A DNA stretch of 64,000 nucleotides, from assembly GCF_001580995.1 (NCBI RefSeq), contig NZ_LHZU01000148.1, positions 124,001 to 188,000 of the forward strand. Direction: 5' to 3'. Origin of the DNA: Acetobacter senegalensis (GTDB lineage Bacteria; Pseudomonadota; Alphaproteobacteria; Acetobacterales; Acetobacteraceae). Position 1 is the stretch's first letter. Every line of letters starts with the position of its first letter. Made by a program: the position numbers and the translations under genes. Under the pieces are notes generated by a model. That model made no database searches. It had not been told where the DNA came from and was given only the letters and a program-made list of their open reading frames with translations. This document shows positions 1 through 9,018 of the stretch, one piece after another.

Positions 1-870
1 ATCCGATGCGCGTCGGCCAGAGTGGTTTCCGTTCAAAACGGCTCCCAGTTCTGTGGAGCGGGAAGGATCAATGCTTAGGCCGCTTTCCAATGCATTGTGA
101 AGCTCCCCAAGCCGAGTGGTTTGAGGGAGACTATCAGCCACATAAAGGGATGCGTGAGAAATAATGGCTGGGTCTAATTCATTCTTGAATTCGGCATCTG
201 ATCCCATGGCGGTAACGTGCTGACCAGGCTCCAGCCAATCCTGTAGCAGAATGGGGCTAGCTGATGGTGTTGTCGTGACGAGTATATCGGCCCCTTTTGC
301 AGCTTCTGCTGGGTTGGCATAAGCTTGAACGGGTAGACCATATTCTTTTTCACACCATTCAGCGGTTGCTTGCGCCTGTTCCGGGCGGCGCGCCCAAATC
401 CGTGCCTCGGTGATGGGGCGGACCAGCATCAGGGCTTCCAGTTGCAGACGTGCCTGTAAGCCTGCACCATAAATAGCAGCAATATGGGAATCCGGTCGTG
501 ATAACGCACGCGCTGCGACGCCACCGGCTGCTGCAGTCCGTATATCCGTCAGGTAGCCGTTATCGAGCAAAAGAGCTTTTGTCAGACCTGTTTCTGCATC
601 CAGAAGAACCATCATGCCGCTTAGGCTCGGTAGCCCCAAAGCGCTATTTCCAAAAAAACCAGAGCTTATTTTGACAGCAAAGCTTTGAACCCCTTTGACG
701 TAGGCTGTTTTGACATCGACTTCCCCACGATCGGGAATATCAAGCCGCAGGATATCGGGCATCACAACATTGCCCGCGGTCAACGCTTGGAGCCCATCGG
801 CTATGGCATCAATCAGCGTTACATCCAGCTTTATCAGTGAACGTAGTTGAGGTTCGGTCAGAATTTGCAT
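1..870 (-). CDS. eutC: Ornithine cyclodeaminase/mu-crystallin family protein, EutC-like (partial, runs off left edge)
   Basis: An open frame of 290 codons runs from an ATG at 870 to the window edge with no stop, so the C-terminus is missing. The translation begins MQILTEPQLRSLI and has the family's NAD(P)-binding stretch (IAAIYGAGLQARLQLEA, about residues 149-165), the TDIRTAAAGGVAARAL segment before it, and VTAMGSDAEFKNELD further on. The family includes ornithine cyclodeaminases and mu-crystallin. The ectoine-cluster member EutC acts with EutB in converting hydroxyectoine to ectoine. The start lies 2 bases after the eutB stop, so the two are one operon transcribed leftward. The specific EutC role is inferred from eutB, doeA and doeB nearby; the family assignment is firm. 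Confidence 0.85.
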   Translation of the reverse strand, partial: MQILTEPQLRSLIKLDVTLIDAIADGLQALTAGNVVMPDILRLDIPDRGEVDVKTAYVKGVQSFAVKISSGFFGNSALGLPSLSGMMVLLDAETGLTKALLLDNGYLTDIRTAAAGGVAARALSRPDSHIAAIYGAGLQARLQLEALMLVRPITEARIWARRPEQAQATAEWCEKEYGLPVQAYANPAEAAKGADILVTTTPSASPILLQDWLEPGQHVTAMGSDAEFKNELDPAIISHASLYVADSLPQTTRLGELHNALESGLSIDPSRSTELGAVLNGNHSGRRASD

Positions 871-872
871 GC

Positions 873-1841
873 TTATATCTTCTGGTATTCTGAGACGAGC
901 TTCTGATGCACCGCCATGTCGATGTTTCTCCCAGAAACAACGACAGCTACCGTGCCAGATGGGTGCACTTTTCCTGCCAGTAAAGCTGCTATTCCAACAG
1001 CTCCGGCTCCTTCAACAATTTCCTGTTCCTGCCAGTAGGCATGACTAATGCCTGCACCAATCTCCTCTTCTGTCAGAAGGATAATGTCATCAAGATATGT
1101 CTGGCACAGATTAAACGTGTAGTGGTTGGGAATACCGATACCACCGCCAAGAGAATCTGCCAGTGTCGGTTCTTCCGTTACCACAACAGGCTTGCCAGCC
1201 TGAAGACTGGCCGCCATGGCAGCGCCCTTTTCCATGCTGACCCCGATAACCCGAATAGAAGGTTTGACTGATTTGGCCGCCATGGCCACACCCCCGGCAA
1301 GCCCCCCCCCAGAGAGAGGAACAAGAAGGGTATCAACCTCGGGTCTATCTTCCAGAATTTCCAGTGCGATTGTACCCTGTCCAGCAATCACACGCTTATC
1401 ATCAAATGGCGGAACCGGAAGCAATCCTTCAGAGAGAACAAGCCGATCAACCTCTTGCTGCGCATCGTCCTGCGAGGACCCAACGATTTTTATGTCTGCA
1501 CCAAGCGCCCTTACAGCGCTGATTTTGTTTTCAGGAACAAGTTTTGACATGCAGACAACACACGATTTTCCCATCTGCTGTGCCGCATATGCCAGTGCGC
1601 GAGCATGGTTACCGGTGGAGGCAGCAACAAATCCTTTTGCTGTCTGGCCAGAGAGAAGAAGCGTGTTGCTGACACCGCGTAATTTGAAACTTCCGGTGGT
1701 TTGCCGAGTTTCCAGTTTCAAAAAAACAGATGAGGCTTGGATCGTAGATAATGATGCTGACGAGATCAACGGTGTCCGAACAATTCGTTCCCGTAGCCGC
1801 CCTGCAGCAGCCATGACGTCACTTAGTACAGGCAGTGTCAT
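873..1841 (-). CDS. eutB: PLP-dependent threonine dehydratase-like enzyme, hydroxyectoine utilization dehydratase EutB
   Basis: This 322-residue fold-type II PLP enzyme has the Schiff-base lysine in TTGSFKLRG (Lys53), ASTGNHARALAYAAQ after it, and the phosphate-binding glycine loop LSGGGLAGG near residue 177. It resembles a threonine/serine dehydratase without the C-terminal ACT domain, the usual size for EutB. With EutC it is thought to turn hydroxyectoine into ectoine in the cytoplasm. It is the first gene of a leftward eutBC pair, divergent from the TonB receptor and doeA/doeB genes. On sequence alone it could be a serine/threonine dehydratase or serine racemase; the ectoine genes on both sides favour EutB. 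Confidence 0.85.
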   Translation of the reverse strand: MTLPVLSDVMAAAGRLRERIVRTPLISSASLSTIQASSVFLKLETRQTTGSFKLRGVSNTLLLSGQTAKGFVAASTGNHARALAYAAQQMGKSCVVCMSKLVPENKISAVRALGADIKIVGSSQDDAQQEVDRLVLSEGLLPVPPFDDKRVIAGQGTIALEILEDRPEVDTLLVPLSGGGLAGGVAMAAKSVKPSIRVIGVSMEKGAAMAASLQAGKPVVVTEEPTLADSLGGGIGIPNHYTFNLCQTYLDDIILLTEEEIGAGISHAYWQEQEIVEGAGAVGIAALLAGKVHPSGTVAVVVSGRNIDMAVHQKLVSEYQKI

Positions 1842-2697
1842 GATGAAAGTTGTTCAGAAAAATACTTCGTTGCGTCGCTTTGTTTTACAGATGATCTCTT
1901 ATAATCTGTTTGTAAAGAAAACAGGAAGTCGGGTTTTGTTCTGTAAAGTCTTGCGATAACGGGCAAAGCCCCCTTTTTTTGAAGTTTCATCTGTTTCCTG
2001 CTCACGTGCCTGACGAATCGTTTCCATAGCACTGTATCATGATTCTGAACTGTTTTCCCGCATTTTGATACGTTGACGATATGGATTTCTACGCATATAT
2101 GAAAATTAACGCAGAATTTCATCGCCAAAAGAGACATCGGAATGGCTCTTCTTTTTGTTATTTTTTGGTAACGTTATGCCTCTGAGGGATATTCTCTGCG
2201 ATACCGCATTCCCATATGAATGATATTCTGATGATAATAAAACGATTTTTCTCAATTATCGTTTTTTAGGAATGCAAAAAATCCTTACGTTAAAAAACAG
2301 GGAGATCACTCAAAACGCTGGGCGGGAATACTGTTCTGAAAGAAAGTGGGGCTAAGGACTGCAGCCAGTATCTTTCAACGCGTGGGCGCAACGTTGCCAA
2401 GGAGACTAAAACAGAGGCGCATGCTTCACTACGAAAATATGTGAGAATTACGCTTATAGCGCATATTATCCTCTCATATTTGCATTGATATGATGCAAAG
2501 AGTCTCTCGCGCTTTGTTATTCTGGTTTCGATATGAAACTGGAAAAGGCGCGATCCCCAGATCTTCTCGGAATGCTTTCTCCAGCCATGCCATCGCTGTG
2601 AGATACGCCCAATACGCAATCTGGGTTTTCGTTGCCGACTGTTTCCTGACGAGACGCATGGACCAGTGGCCCTTGGCCTTTGATGAGGAACGTACGG
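1842..2697. other. Long divergent intergenic region between eutB and the TonB receptor gene
   Basis: These 856 bases separate the leftward eutBC operon from the rightward receptor/doe/ehu operon and should contain both promoters. The open frames present are short, overlap on both strands and match nothing I recognise. The middle is AT-rich and holds a hairpin at 2239-2265. A frame on the minus strand (2474-2659, 61 codons) has a protein-like composition and may be a decayed gene remnant, but I cannot name it. Confidence 0.6.
2239..2267. terminator. Terminator-like hairpin in the eutB/TonB receptor intergenic region
   Basis: Perfect 8-base arms AAAACGAT (2239-2246) and ATCGTTTT (2258-2265) enclose an 11-base AT-rich loop, and the T-run continues to 2267. 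It resembles a weak intrinsic terminator, but no gene ends beside it. It could instead be an operator or the leftover of a lost gene. Confidence 0.35.
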
Positions 2698-5061
2698 ATG
2701 AAACAAAGCACTTTGTGCCCTTTGCTTTTATGCTCGACGCTATTTGTGTCGGTTGGGGGCTCTGAAAGTCTCGCTGCTGAGTCGCATCAGAAAGCGAAGG
2801 GCCATGTGGCGTTGCCCAAACAGGCAGGCGTCAAAAAGATTACGAGAGCAAAGGGCCGGGCGCGCGCAGCAATCTCTTCTGGAGAAGAGTCCGTAAATGT
2901 CGTCACGCGCCGTGCCTCCCATGGCTCCAATGAAATCATGACGGCGCGTGACATAGAAAAATTTGTTCCTGGCACCAATCCTCTCAAGGTGATTGCGCAA
3001 CAGCCGGGTGTGCTCTTAACAGCAGCCGACCCTATGGGGCAGGATAGCTGGGCGACGCAGCTCTACGTTCGCGGTTTCTTTCAGGACCAGCTTGGCTTTA
3101 CCCTTGATGGCATTCCACTTGGCGAGCTGACTTACAGAAACTACAATGGTCTGGGCATCAATCAGGCGATCTCACCTGATAATATCAGTCGGATGGATGT
3201 CTCGCAGGGGGCAGGGGCGGTTGATACCCCCAGCACCAATAATCTTGGCGGTGCGATCAGCTTTGTTTCCATGGACCCGACACGGAAGCGGCAGATTGAT
3301 ATTAGCCAGACGTTTGGAAGCAATAGTGCTTTTAGAACATTCGTGCGTCTCAATTCCGGCGATCTCAACGCGTCCGGTACACGGTTCTTCGTTTCCTATG
3401 CGCGTAGCAATAGTGAAAAATGGAAAGGTTCCGGCCCGCTGTTTGATCAGAAAGTGAATGCCAAATTGGTTCAGCCTATTGGTGAGAACAGTGAAATCTC
3501 GGCATTTTTTGACTGGGACGACCAGCAATATCTCAGCTATCAGGACCTTTCTCTTAATTATCTGCACACATTAGGGCCGCGTCTGGATAATTTTTATCCA
3601 AATTATAAAGGGGCTTATCTTGCTGCGCAGGGCATTTTCACAAACGGGCAGGATAAAAGCAATGATCCGCTGGATGCCATGTTCTATGATTCAAGTGCAA
3701 TCGCTCGGGATTATCTGGGTGGGCTAAAAGCGCATATTACACTTGCCGACAACCTGACGTGGGATAGTGTTGCGTATGGTCACTCAAACCTTGGATGGGG
3801 CGGCTACGCCAGTCCATTTGCGTCCTCACCAAATGGCGCCCCCCTGCGTTATCAGGAACATCAAGGATCCATTGCCCGGTATGGCTTTACGACGGGCGTA
3901 ACATATCAAATCGCTCACAACACGATTAACAGTGGCGTATGGTATGAAAATAACCGTTATATGATGGATTATTTTGCGTATCAGATGCCGCTCCTTGGCG
4001 AAGGAAAGCCATTGAATCCGCTTTCCATGAGCAGTTTCAGAAATCCGATTGGGCAATTGTGGGGCACAACGTACAACACAAACACGTTTGAATATCACCT
4101 TCAGGACACCTACCGTATTCTCAAAAATCTAAGCGTACACGCTGGCTTCCGCTCCATGCTGGTTACAACTCATGGTGGTGCAACAGCGAATGATGTGGCT
4201 TATACAGGGCAGTCTGAGCTTCCTTCTGGTTCCTTGACCACAGCCGCCGCTTTTCTTCCGCACATCAGCGCCAACTGGCGTTTCCTGCCGGGGCACGAAC
4301 TCTATTTTGATATCTCCCAGAACAAGCGCGCTTATGCCCAGGGTGGTTATCAGATGGGCCAGGCCTGGGGTGTAACCAATCAGGCAACATTCCATGAATT
4401 GCAGAAAACCATCAAACCCGAATCAGATTGGGCTTATGAATTGGGCTATCGTTATAATTCCAACCTGATTTCGGCGTCGCTTAATCTCTATCGGGTTAAT
4501 TTTTTCAATCGTCTTCAATCCATGGCATCCGCATCCATTGTCGATCCGGTTTCTACCGTTGTGAATGTTGGATCCGTTACGATGAACGGTGTTGATGCTG
4601 CTTTTACAATCAGGCCAATAAAGAACCTTTCCATATATAACAGTATTTCCTATAACGATTCTCGTTACGGATCGGATATAACATCGGCGGGTGTGGTGTA
4701 TCATCAGGCGGGAAAGAAGGTCGTGAACTACCCGGATTTCATGTACAAAGCGGGTGTGGATTATACCTATAAACGGATGTCGGCCCATTTTGATGTCAAT
4801 TATATCGGGAAACGGTATCTGAGCTATATGAATGATACATCCGTTCCGGGCTACTGGCTTGCCAATCTTGGGGCAAAGTATCAGTTGGGAACAAAAGGGT
4901 TCCTGAAAAACATGACGTTTGAATTCAACGTCTACAACCTTTTCAATTCTTCTTACATCAGTACGATGGGAGAGAATGGAAACCCCTTTATGGGAGATTA
5001 TCAGAGCTTCATGATTGGTGCGCCCAGACAGTATTTCGGGACAGTGCGTGCCAGATTCTGA
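2698..5061 (+). CDS. TonB-dependent outer-membrane receptor of the ectoine cluster
   Basis: The chosen start is the ATG at 2698, preceded by GAGGAAC. It gives 787 residues beginning with a clear signal peptide (MKQSTLCPLLLCSTLFVSVG, then SESLAA). A TTG and an ATG at 2680-2685 in the same frame are alternatives. A plug domain follows (NPLKVIAQQPGVLL, then YVRGFFQDQLGFTLDGIPLG, and NLGGAISF), then a long aromatic-rich beta-barrel ending in ...RARF with the terminal Phe expected for outer-membrane insertion. Such receptors import substrates using TonB-ExbBD. The gene lies 58 bases before doeA on the same strand, so its substrate is probably ectoine or hydroxyectoine. That substrate is inference; the family is certain. 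Confidence 0.9.
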   Translation: MKQSTLCPLLLCSTLFVSVGGSESLAAESHQKAKGHVALPKQAGVKKITRAKGRARAAISSGEESVNVVTRRASHGSNEIMTARDIEKFVPGTNPLKVIAQQPGVLLTAADPMGQDSWATQLYVRGFFQDQLGFTLDGIPLGELTYRNYNGLGINQAISPDNISRMDVSQGAGAVDTPSTNNLGGAISFVSMDPTRKRQIDISQTFGSNSAFRTFVRLNSGDLNASGTRFFVSYARSNSEKWKGSGPLFDQKVNAKLVQPIGENSEISAFFDWDDQQYLSYQDLSLNYLHTLGPRLDNFYPNYKGAYLAAQGIFTNGQDKSNDPLDAMFYDSSAIARDYLGGLKAHITLADNLTWDSVAYGHSNLGWGGYASPFASSPNGAPLRYQEHQGSIARYGFTTGVTYQIAHNTINSGVWYENNRYMMDYFAYQMPLLGEGKPLNPLSMSSFRNPIGQLWGTTYNTNTFEYHLQDTYRILKNLSVHAGFRSMLVTTHGGATANDVAYTGQSELPSGSLTTAAAFLPHISANWRFLPGHELYFDISQNKRAYAQGGYQMGQAWGVTNQATFHELQKTIKPESDWAYELGYRYNSNLISASLNLYRVNFFNRLQSMASASIVDPVSTVVNVGSVTMNGVDAAFTIRPIKNLSIYNSISYNDSRYGSDITSAGVVYHQAGKKVVNYPDFMYKAGVDYTYKRMSAHFDVNYIGKRYLSYMNDTSVPGYWLANLGAKYQLGTKGFLKNMTFEFNVYNLFNSSYISTMGENGNPFMGDYQSFMIGAPRQYFGTVRARF

Positions 5062-5119
5062 CGAACGATATTCGAAAAACTGTTTTATCAAATAGCCTGT
5101 CTTCACTTTTTTAGAAAGA

Positions 5120-6310
5120 ATGTGTGATATGGATCATGCAAGGTTGAGATTTTCCCGCGAAGAATATGCTGCGCGTCTTGAGAAGACACGTCAGGAAATG
5201 AGCCGACGCAATGTCGATCTTCTGATCGTAAGTGATCCATCCAACATGGCATGGCTGACGGGATACGATGGATGGTCATTCTACGTTTATCAATGCGTCA
5301 TTGTTCCCTTGTCGGGAGAGCCAATCTGGTTCGGCCGGGAACAGGATGCCAATGGTGCGCGCCGAACAGCGTGGATCAGTGAAGACAATATCCTTGGTTA
5401 TCCTGATATCTATGTTCAGTCACCAGAACGCCATCCAATGACCTATCTGGCAGCCAAGATATCGGAACGGGGGTGGCAGGCTGCTATTATTGGCGTGGAG
5501 ATGGATAATTATTGGTTTTCTGCTGCCGCTTATGCCGCGTTAATGAAAGGTCTGCCAAATGCCCGGTTTTTGGATATAACTAGTCTTGTCAACTGGCAGC
5601 GCGCGGTCAAAAGTCCGCAGGAAATTGTTTATATGCGGCGGGCAGGTAAGATCGTCGAGAATATTCATTCCAGAATCTATGAAAAAATAGAACCAGGAAT
5701 GAGAAAATGTGACCTGGTTGCAGAGATTTATGATGCAGGGCTTCGTGGCACAGCGGAGTTTGGTGGAGACTACCCTGCAATTGTTCCTTTGCTACCATCT
5801 GGCACAGATGCATCGGCTCCTCATCTCACATGGGATGATCGTCCTATGCTCAAGGGCGAGGGTACTTTTTTTGAAGTTGCCGGATGTTACCATCGGTATC
5901 ACTGCCCGCTTTCCAGAACAGTCTTTCTTGGCAAGCCAACACAGGCTTTTCTTGATGCGGAAAAAGCAACTCTTGAGGGTATGGAAGAGGGGCTTCTGGC
6001 GGCAAAGCCTGGCAATTTGTGTGAAGATATTGCCAATGCTTTTTTCGATGTTCTGAAAAAATACGGGATCAAAAAAGATAACCGGACGGGATATCCTATT
6101 GGTCTGTCCTACCCGCCAGACTGGGGTGAACGCACGATGAGTTTGCGGCCCGGAGACAAGACTGAATTGAAACCCGGAATGACGTTTCATTTCATGACTG
6201 GTTTATGGCTGGATACAATGGGTTTTGAAACAACCGAAAGTATTCTTATTACCGAGACAGGTTACGAGTGTTTGGCAAATGTGCCCCGCAAACTGTTTGT
6301 GAAGGACTGA
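5120..6310 (+). CDS. doeA: M24 (creatinase/aminopeptidase P-like) family ectoine hydrolase DoeA/EutD
   Basis: A 396-residue protein with the creatinase-type N-terminal domain (VDLLIVSDPSNMAWLTGYDG, about 34-53) and a pita-bread C-terminal domain (MRRAGKIVENIH from about 174, FFEVAGCYHRYHCPLSRT, and GMTFHFMTGLW near the end). In ectoine clusters this M24 member, DoeA/EutD, opens the ectoine ring to give N-acetyl-diaminobutyrate. The next gene is the matching deacetylase, which supports the assignment over a proline dipeptidase. A second in-frame ATG at 5129 is spaced better from the AGAAAG ribosome-binding site and may be the true start. Confidence 0.88.
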   Translation: MCDMDHARLRFSREEYAARLEKTRQEMSRRNVDLLIVSDPSNMAWLTGYDGWSFYVYQCVIVPLSGEPIWFGREQDANGARRTAWISEDNILGYPDIYVQSPERHPMTYLAAKISERGWQAAIIGVEMDNYWFSAAAYAALMKGLPNARFLDITSLVNWQRAVKSPQEIVYMRRAGKIVENIHSRIYEKIEPGMRKCDLVAEIYDAGLRGTAEFGGDYPAIVPLLPSGTDASAPHLTWDDRPMLKGEGTFFEVAGCYHRYHCPLSRTVFLGKPTQAFLDAEKATLEGMEEGLLAAKPGNLCEDIANAFFDVLKKYGIKKDNRTGYPIGLSYPPDWGERTMSLRPGDKTELKPGMTFHFMTGLWLDTMGFETTESILITETGYECLANVPRKLFVKD

Positions 6311-6320
6311 GGGCCGCATC

Positions 6321-7331
6321 ATGACGGATACACAGCTTGATTCCCCTATTGTCGCTACCGTTCCGTTTGATAAAGACGGTATTCATCATGGCTTCCTCCG
6401 CCTGCCTTACAGCCGTGATGATTCCGCCTGGGGATCAATCATGATTCCCCTAACAGTTGTGCGTAACGGGGAGGGTCCAACTGCTCTTTTGACCGGTGGT
6501 AATCATGGCGATGAATATGAAGGGCCTGTTGCTCTATTTGGACTTGCGCAAGAACTTGATCCTTTAGATGTTTCTGGTTGTGTCATCATTGTCCCGGCAA
6601 TGAATTATCCTGCCTTTCGTGCAGCCACACGTACCTCGCCTATTGATCGTGGGAACATGAACCGCATTTTTCCCGGCCGCCCAGATGGCACGGTGACAGA
6701 GAAAATTGCGGATTACTTCCAGCGCGTTCTATTGCCTATGTGTGATATTGTTCTGGATTTCCATTCTGGTGGTAAAACGCTGGATTTCATTCCATTTGCG
6801 GCAGCACATGTTTTACCTGATCCTGTTCAGGAAGAGAAATGTTTCTCTGCCGTCAAGGCTTTTGGCGCTCCCTATTCATTAAAAATGGTCGAAATCGATT
6901 CACGGGGAATGTTTGATACAGCCATTGAAGAGATGGGAAAGGTATTTGTCACAACCGAACTTGGAGGTGGCGGCACGGTTTCAGCAAGAACAGCGGAAAT
7001 TGCCCGGCAAGGTGTGAGGAATGTCCTGCGGCACGTGGGTATCCTTGCGGGTGAAGCTGTAACCTCACCTACGCAGTGGTTGGACATGCCGGGAGATGAG
7101 AGTTTTGTTTTTGCTGAGCAGGACGGCCTTCTTGAAATGTGTGTTGATCTTGAAGCTCCGGTAAAAAAAGGTCAGACAATAGCGCGCATTCATACAATTG
7201 ATAGAACTGGTGTCGCACCGACACGCATTCTTGCGCCCTGTGAGGGCATTCTGATTGCTCGTCACTTTCCAGGCCTTATAAAAATGGGTGACTGTGTGGC
7301 ATCTTTTGGCGTTGTAATAGAAGATTTATGA
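6321..7331 (+). CDS. doeB: N-alpha-acetyl-L-2,4-diaminobutyrate deacetylase DoeB/EutE (succinylglutamate desuccinylase/aspartoacylase family)
   Basis: A 336-residue zinc hydrolase. The zinc motif GGNHGDEYEGPVALFG lies at about residues 58-73 (His and Glu ligands) and the third ligand histidine is in LDFHSGGKTLDF. The family includes aspartoacylase and succinylglutamate desuccinylase. The ectoine-cluster member removes acetate from the product of DoeA, giving 2,4-diaminobutyrate. It starts 11 bases after doeA and its stop overlaps the start of the ABC-transporter ATPase gene by 4 bases, so it is translationally coupled in the same operon. Confidence 0.9.
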   Translation: MTDTQLDSPIVATVPFDKDGIHHGFLRLPYSRDDSAWGSIMIPLTVVRNGEGPTALLTGGNHGDEYEGPVALFGLAQELDPLDVSGCVIIVPAMNYPAFRAATRTSPIDRGNMNRIFPGRPDGTVTEKIADYFQRVLLPMCDIVLDFHSGGKTLDFIPFAAAHVLPDPVQEEKCFSAVKAFGAPYSLKMVEIDSRGMFDTAIEEMGKVFVTTELGGGGTVSARTAEIARQGVRNVLRHVGILAGEAVTSPTQWLDMPGDESFVFAEQDGLLEMCVDLEAPVKKGQTIARIHTIDRTGVAPTRILAPCEGILIARHFPGLIKMGDCVASFGVVIEDL

Positions 7332-8125
7332 CCATCATGGAGCAGATAGTCGTGTCATGTCCGATGATACAAATTTCAGACGTTTCAAAGGCGTTCAACG
7401 GTATATCGGTTCTTGATGGTTTGAACCTGGAAATTCCCATAGGCCAGAAAGTTGCTTTGCTTGGCCCTTCAGGGTCCGGAAAAACGACAATCCTGCGTCT
7501 TCTCATGACGCTGGAAACAATTGATGCAGGCCAGGTGCGGATTGAAGGTGTTCCGATGTATGAGGGAGCACCTGATACGCCACGCCTGCTTCCCGAAGGC
7601 CAGCTTCGTGCTGTCAGATCACGAATTGGAATGGTATTTCAATATTTCGGTCTTTTTCCGCACTTGAATGTTCTGAATAATATCGCACTTCCTCAGATCC
7701 TCAATGGCCAGGCAGGAAAGACTGAGGCAGAAAATCGAGCACACGAGCTTTTGCAAATGGTTGGATTAGGGGAAAAGGCTTACCTTCTTCCTGACCAGCT
7801 TTCTGGCGGCCAGAAGCAACGCGTTGCTATTGCACGGGCGCTGGCTCTTCAACCTGATATTTTGCTGTTTGATGAACCGACTTCAGCCCTTGATCCGCAG
7901 CGCGTTTCTGAGGTTCTAGATCTGCTTAACATGATTTGTCGGAAAACTGGCGCCACTATGTTGCTTGTAACTCATGAAATGGAGTTTGCCCGGCAGTTTG
8001 CCGATCGTATCCTGTTTTTTGATCACGGTCAGATTGTTGAAGACGGCGCACCGGATGAGGTGTTCACCAATCCAAAGGATAATCGCACACGGGCCTTTCT
8101 GGGGCTCCCTGTCATAGATGTGTAA
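7328..8125 (+). CDS. ehuA: Ectoine/hydroxyectoine ABC transporter ATP-binding protein
   Basis: A 265-residue ATPase of the polar amino-acid uptake (PAAT) type. Walker A is GPSGSGKTT, the signature is LSGGQKQR, Walker B is ILLFDEPTSALDP, and the H-loop is LLVTHEMEF. It overlaps the doeB stop (ATGA) and shares one base with the next gene (TAATG), so the whole importer is co-translated. The closest functional match by context is EhuA, which powers ectoine import with EhuB, EhuC and EhuD. Alone it could be any PAAT ATPase. A second ATG three codons downstream is possible. Confidence 0.85.
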   Translation: MTIMEQIVVSCPMIQISDVSKAFNGISVLDGLNLEIPIGQKVALLGPSGSGKTTILRLLMTLETIDAGQVRIEGVPMYEGAPDTPRLLPEGQLRAVRSRIGMVFQYFGLFPHLNVLNNIALPQILNGQAGKTEAENRAHELLQMVGLGEKAYLLPDQLSGGQKQRVAIARALALQPDILLFDEPTSALDPQRVSEVLDLLNMICRKTGATMLLVTHEMEFARQFADRILFFDHGQIVEDGAPDEVFTNPKDNRTRAFLGLPVIDV

Positions 8126-9018
8126 TGCGAAATATGACTTATTTTTCAAATAAAATAAAAAAATATAGTTTTATTTTAGGAATTTCTTTTTCATTTTTGT
8201 ACTTTATCCATTCTGCAGACTGTCAAGCAAACGGTGAGAGCCGCCCAACGCGGCTGGAAAAATTACAAAAACGTGGGTATGTAAGAATTGGTCTGTCCAA
8301 TGAACCTCCCTGGACAGTAATTGATGCAGACGGGCAGGTGGGTGGTACTGGCCCAGACCTGACTCATGCCGTGTTTCAACGAATGGGGGTTTCAGAACTG
8401 CAGGGTGTGTTGTCAACTTTTGGCGGCCTGATTCCAGGGCTTCTGGCCGGACGGAGTGATGCAATCAGCTCAGGTTTGTTTATCCAACCCGGCCGGTGTC
8501 AAGCAGTTGCTTTCTCAGAACCGGACTTATGTGACCGAGAAGCATTTCTCATGAAAAAGGGTATGCCTCTTGCACTAAAAACCTACCATGATTTGGCGAC
8601 AAACTCCTCGCTGCACGTTGGCGTGCCCGCAGGAGGTACGGAGGAACGAGAGGCGTTGGCGGCGGGGGTTCCAGCGAGCCGCCTTGTTCCCGTTCCAGAT
8701 GGTCCCAGTGGAATGATCATGCTTCTGGCAGGCCGCATACAGGTCTATTCCTTACCAGCGTCTTCTGCACAGCATCTGGTTGATCTCTGGCGTGGACAAA
8801 AATTTTCTCTTGTGACGGTAGAAGACGCGCCGGTTATGTGTGCCGGAACAGCGTTCAGCCCGAATGCTGTTGACCTCAGGGATGCTTATGATCGTGTGCT
8901 GGCAAAACTGAAGGCCGACGGGACGTATGACCGGATCTTGCGGGCACACGGCTTTGATCCCTCTCTCGCGCGTGGCCATACGCGAGAGGAGTTTTGTAGG
9001 GGAAAAGAGTCCTTATGA
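8125..9018 (+). CDS. ehuB: Ectoine/hydroxyectoine ABC transporter substrate-binding protein
   Basis: A 297-residue periplasmic binding protein of family 3 (SBP_bac_3). It has a basic N-terminus and hydrophobic segment (YSFILGISFSFLYFIHSADC), then KLQKRGYVRIGLSNEPPWTV and the typical GGTGPDLTHAVFQRMGV. A cysteine lies close to the end of the signal, but the lipobox is not convincing, so it is probably soluble and periplasmic. It follows the ATPase with a one-base overlap and overlaps the permease start by 4 bases. EhuB-type proteins bind ectoine and hydroxyectoine; here that is inferred from the operon. Confidence 0.85.
   Translation: MRNMTYFSNKIKKYSFILGISFSFLYFIHSADCQANGESRPTRLEKLQKRGYVRIGLSNEPPWTVIDADGQVGGTGPDLTHAVFQRMGVSELQGVLSTFGGLIPGLLAGRSDAISSGLFIQPGRCQAVAFSEPDLCDREAFLMKKGMPLALKTYHDLATNSSLHVGVPAGGTEEREALAAGVPASRLVPVPDGPSGMIMLLAGRIQVYSLPASSAQHLVDLWRGQKFSLVTVEDAPVMCAGTAFSPNAVDLRDAYDRVLAKLKADGTYDRILRAHGFDPSLARGHTREEFCRGKESL

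Noticed and set aside
1216-1959. 247-codon open frame on the plus strand over eutB
   Set aside because: It lies antisense to a strongly supported PLP enzyme gene and has no domain. It is an antisense shadow.
1838-2137. 99-codon minus-strand frame upstream of eutB
   Set aside because: It overlaps the eutB start by 4 bases but has a low-quality composition and no recognisable domain. It looks like promoter sequence.
2474-2659. 61-codon minus-strand frame that looks protein-like
   Set aside because: I could not match it to any family, and it overlaps frames on both strands. Kept only as a remark on the intergenic region.
4423-5106. 227-codon minus-strand frame over the TonB receptor gene
   Set aside because: It is antisense to the receptor's barrel, where the coding frame explains the sequence fully.
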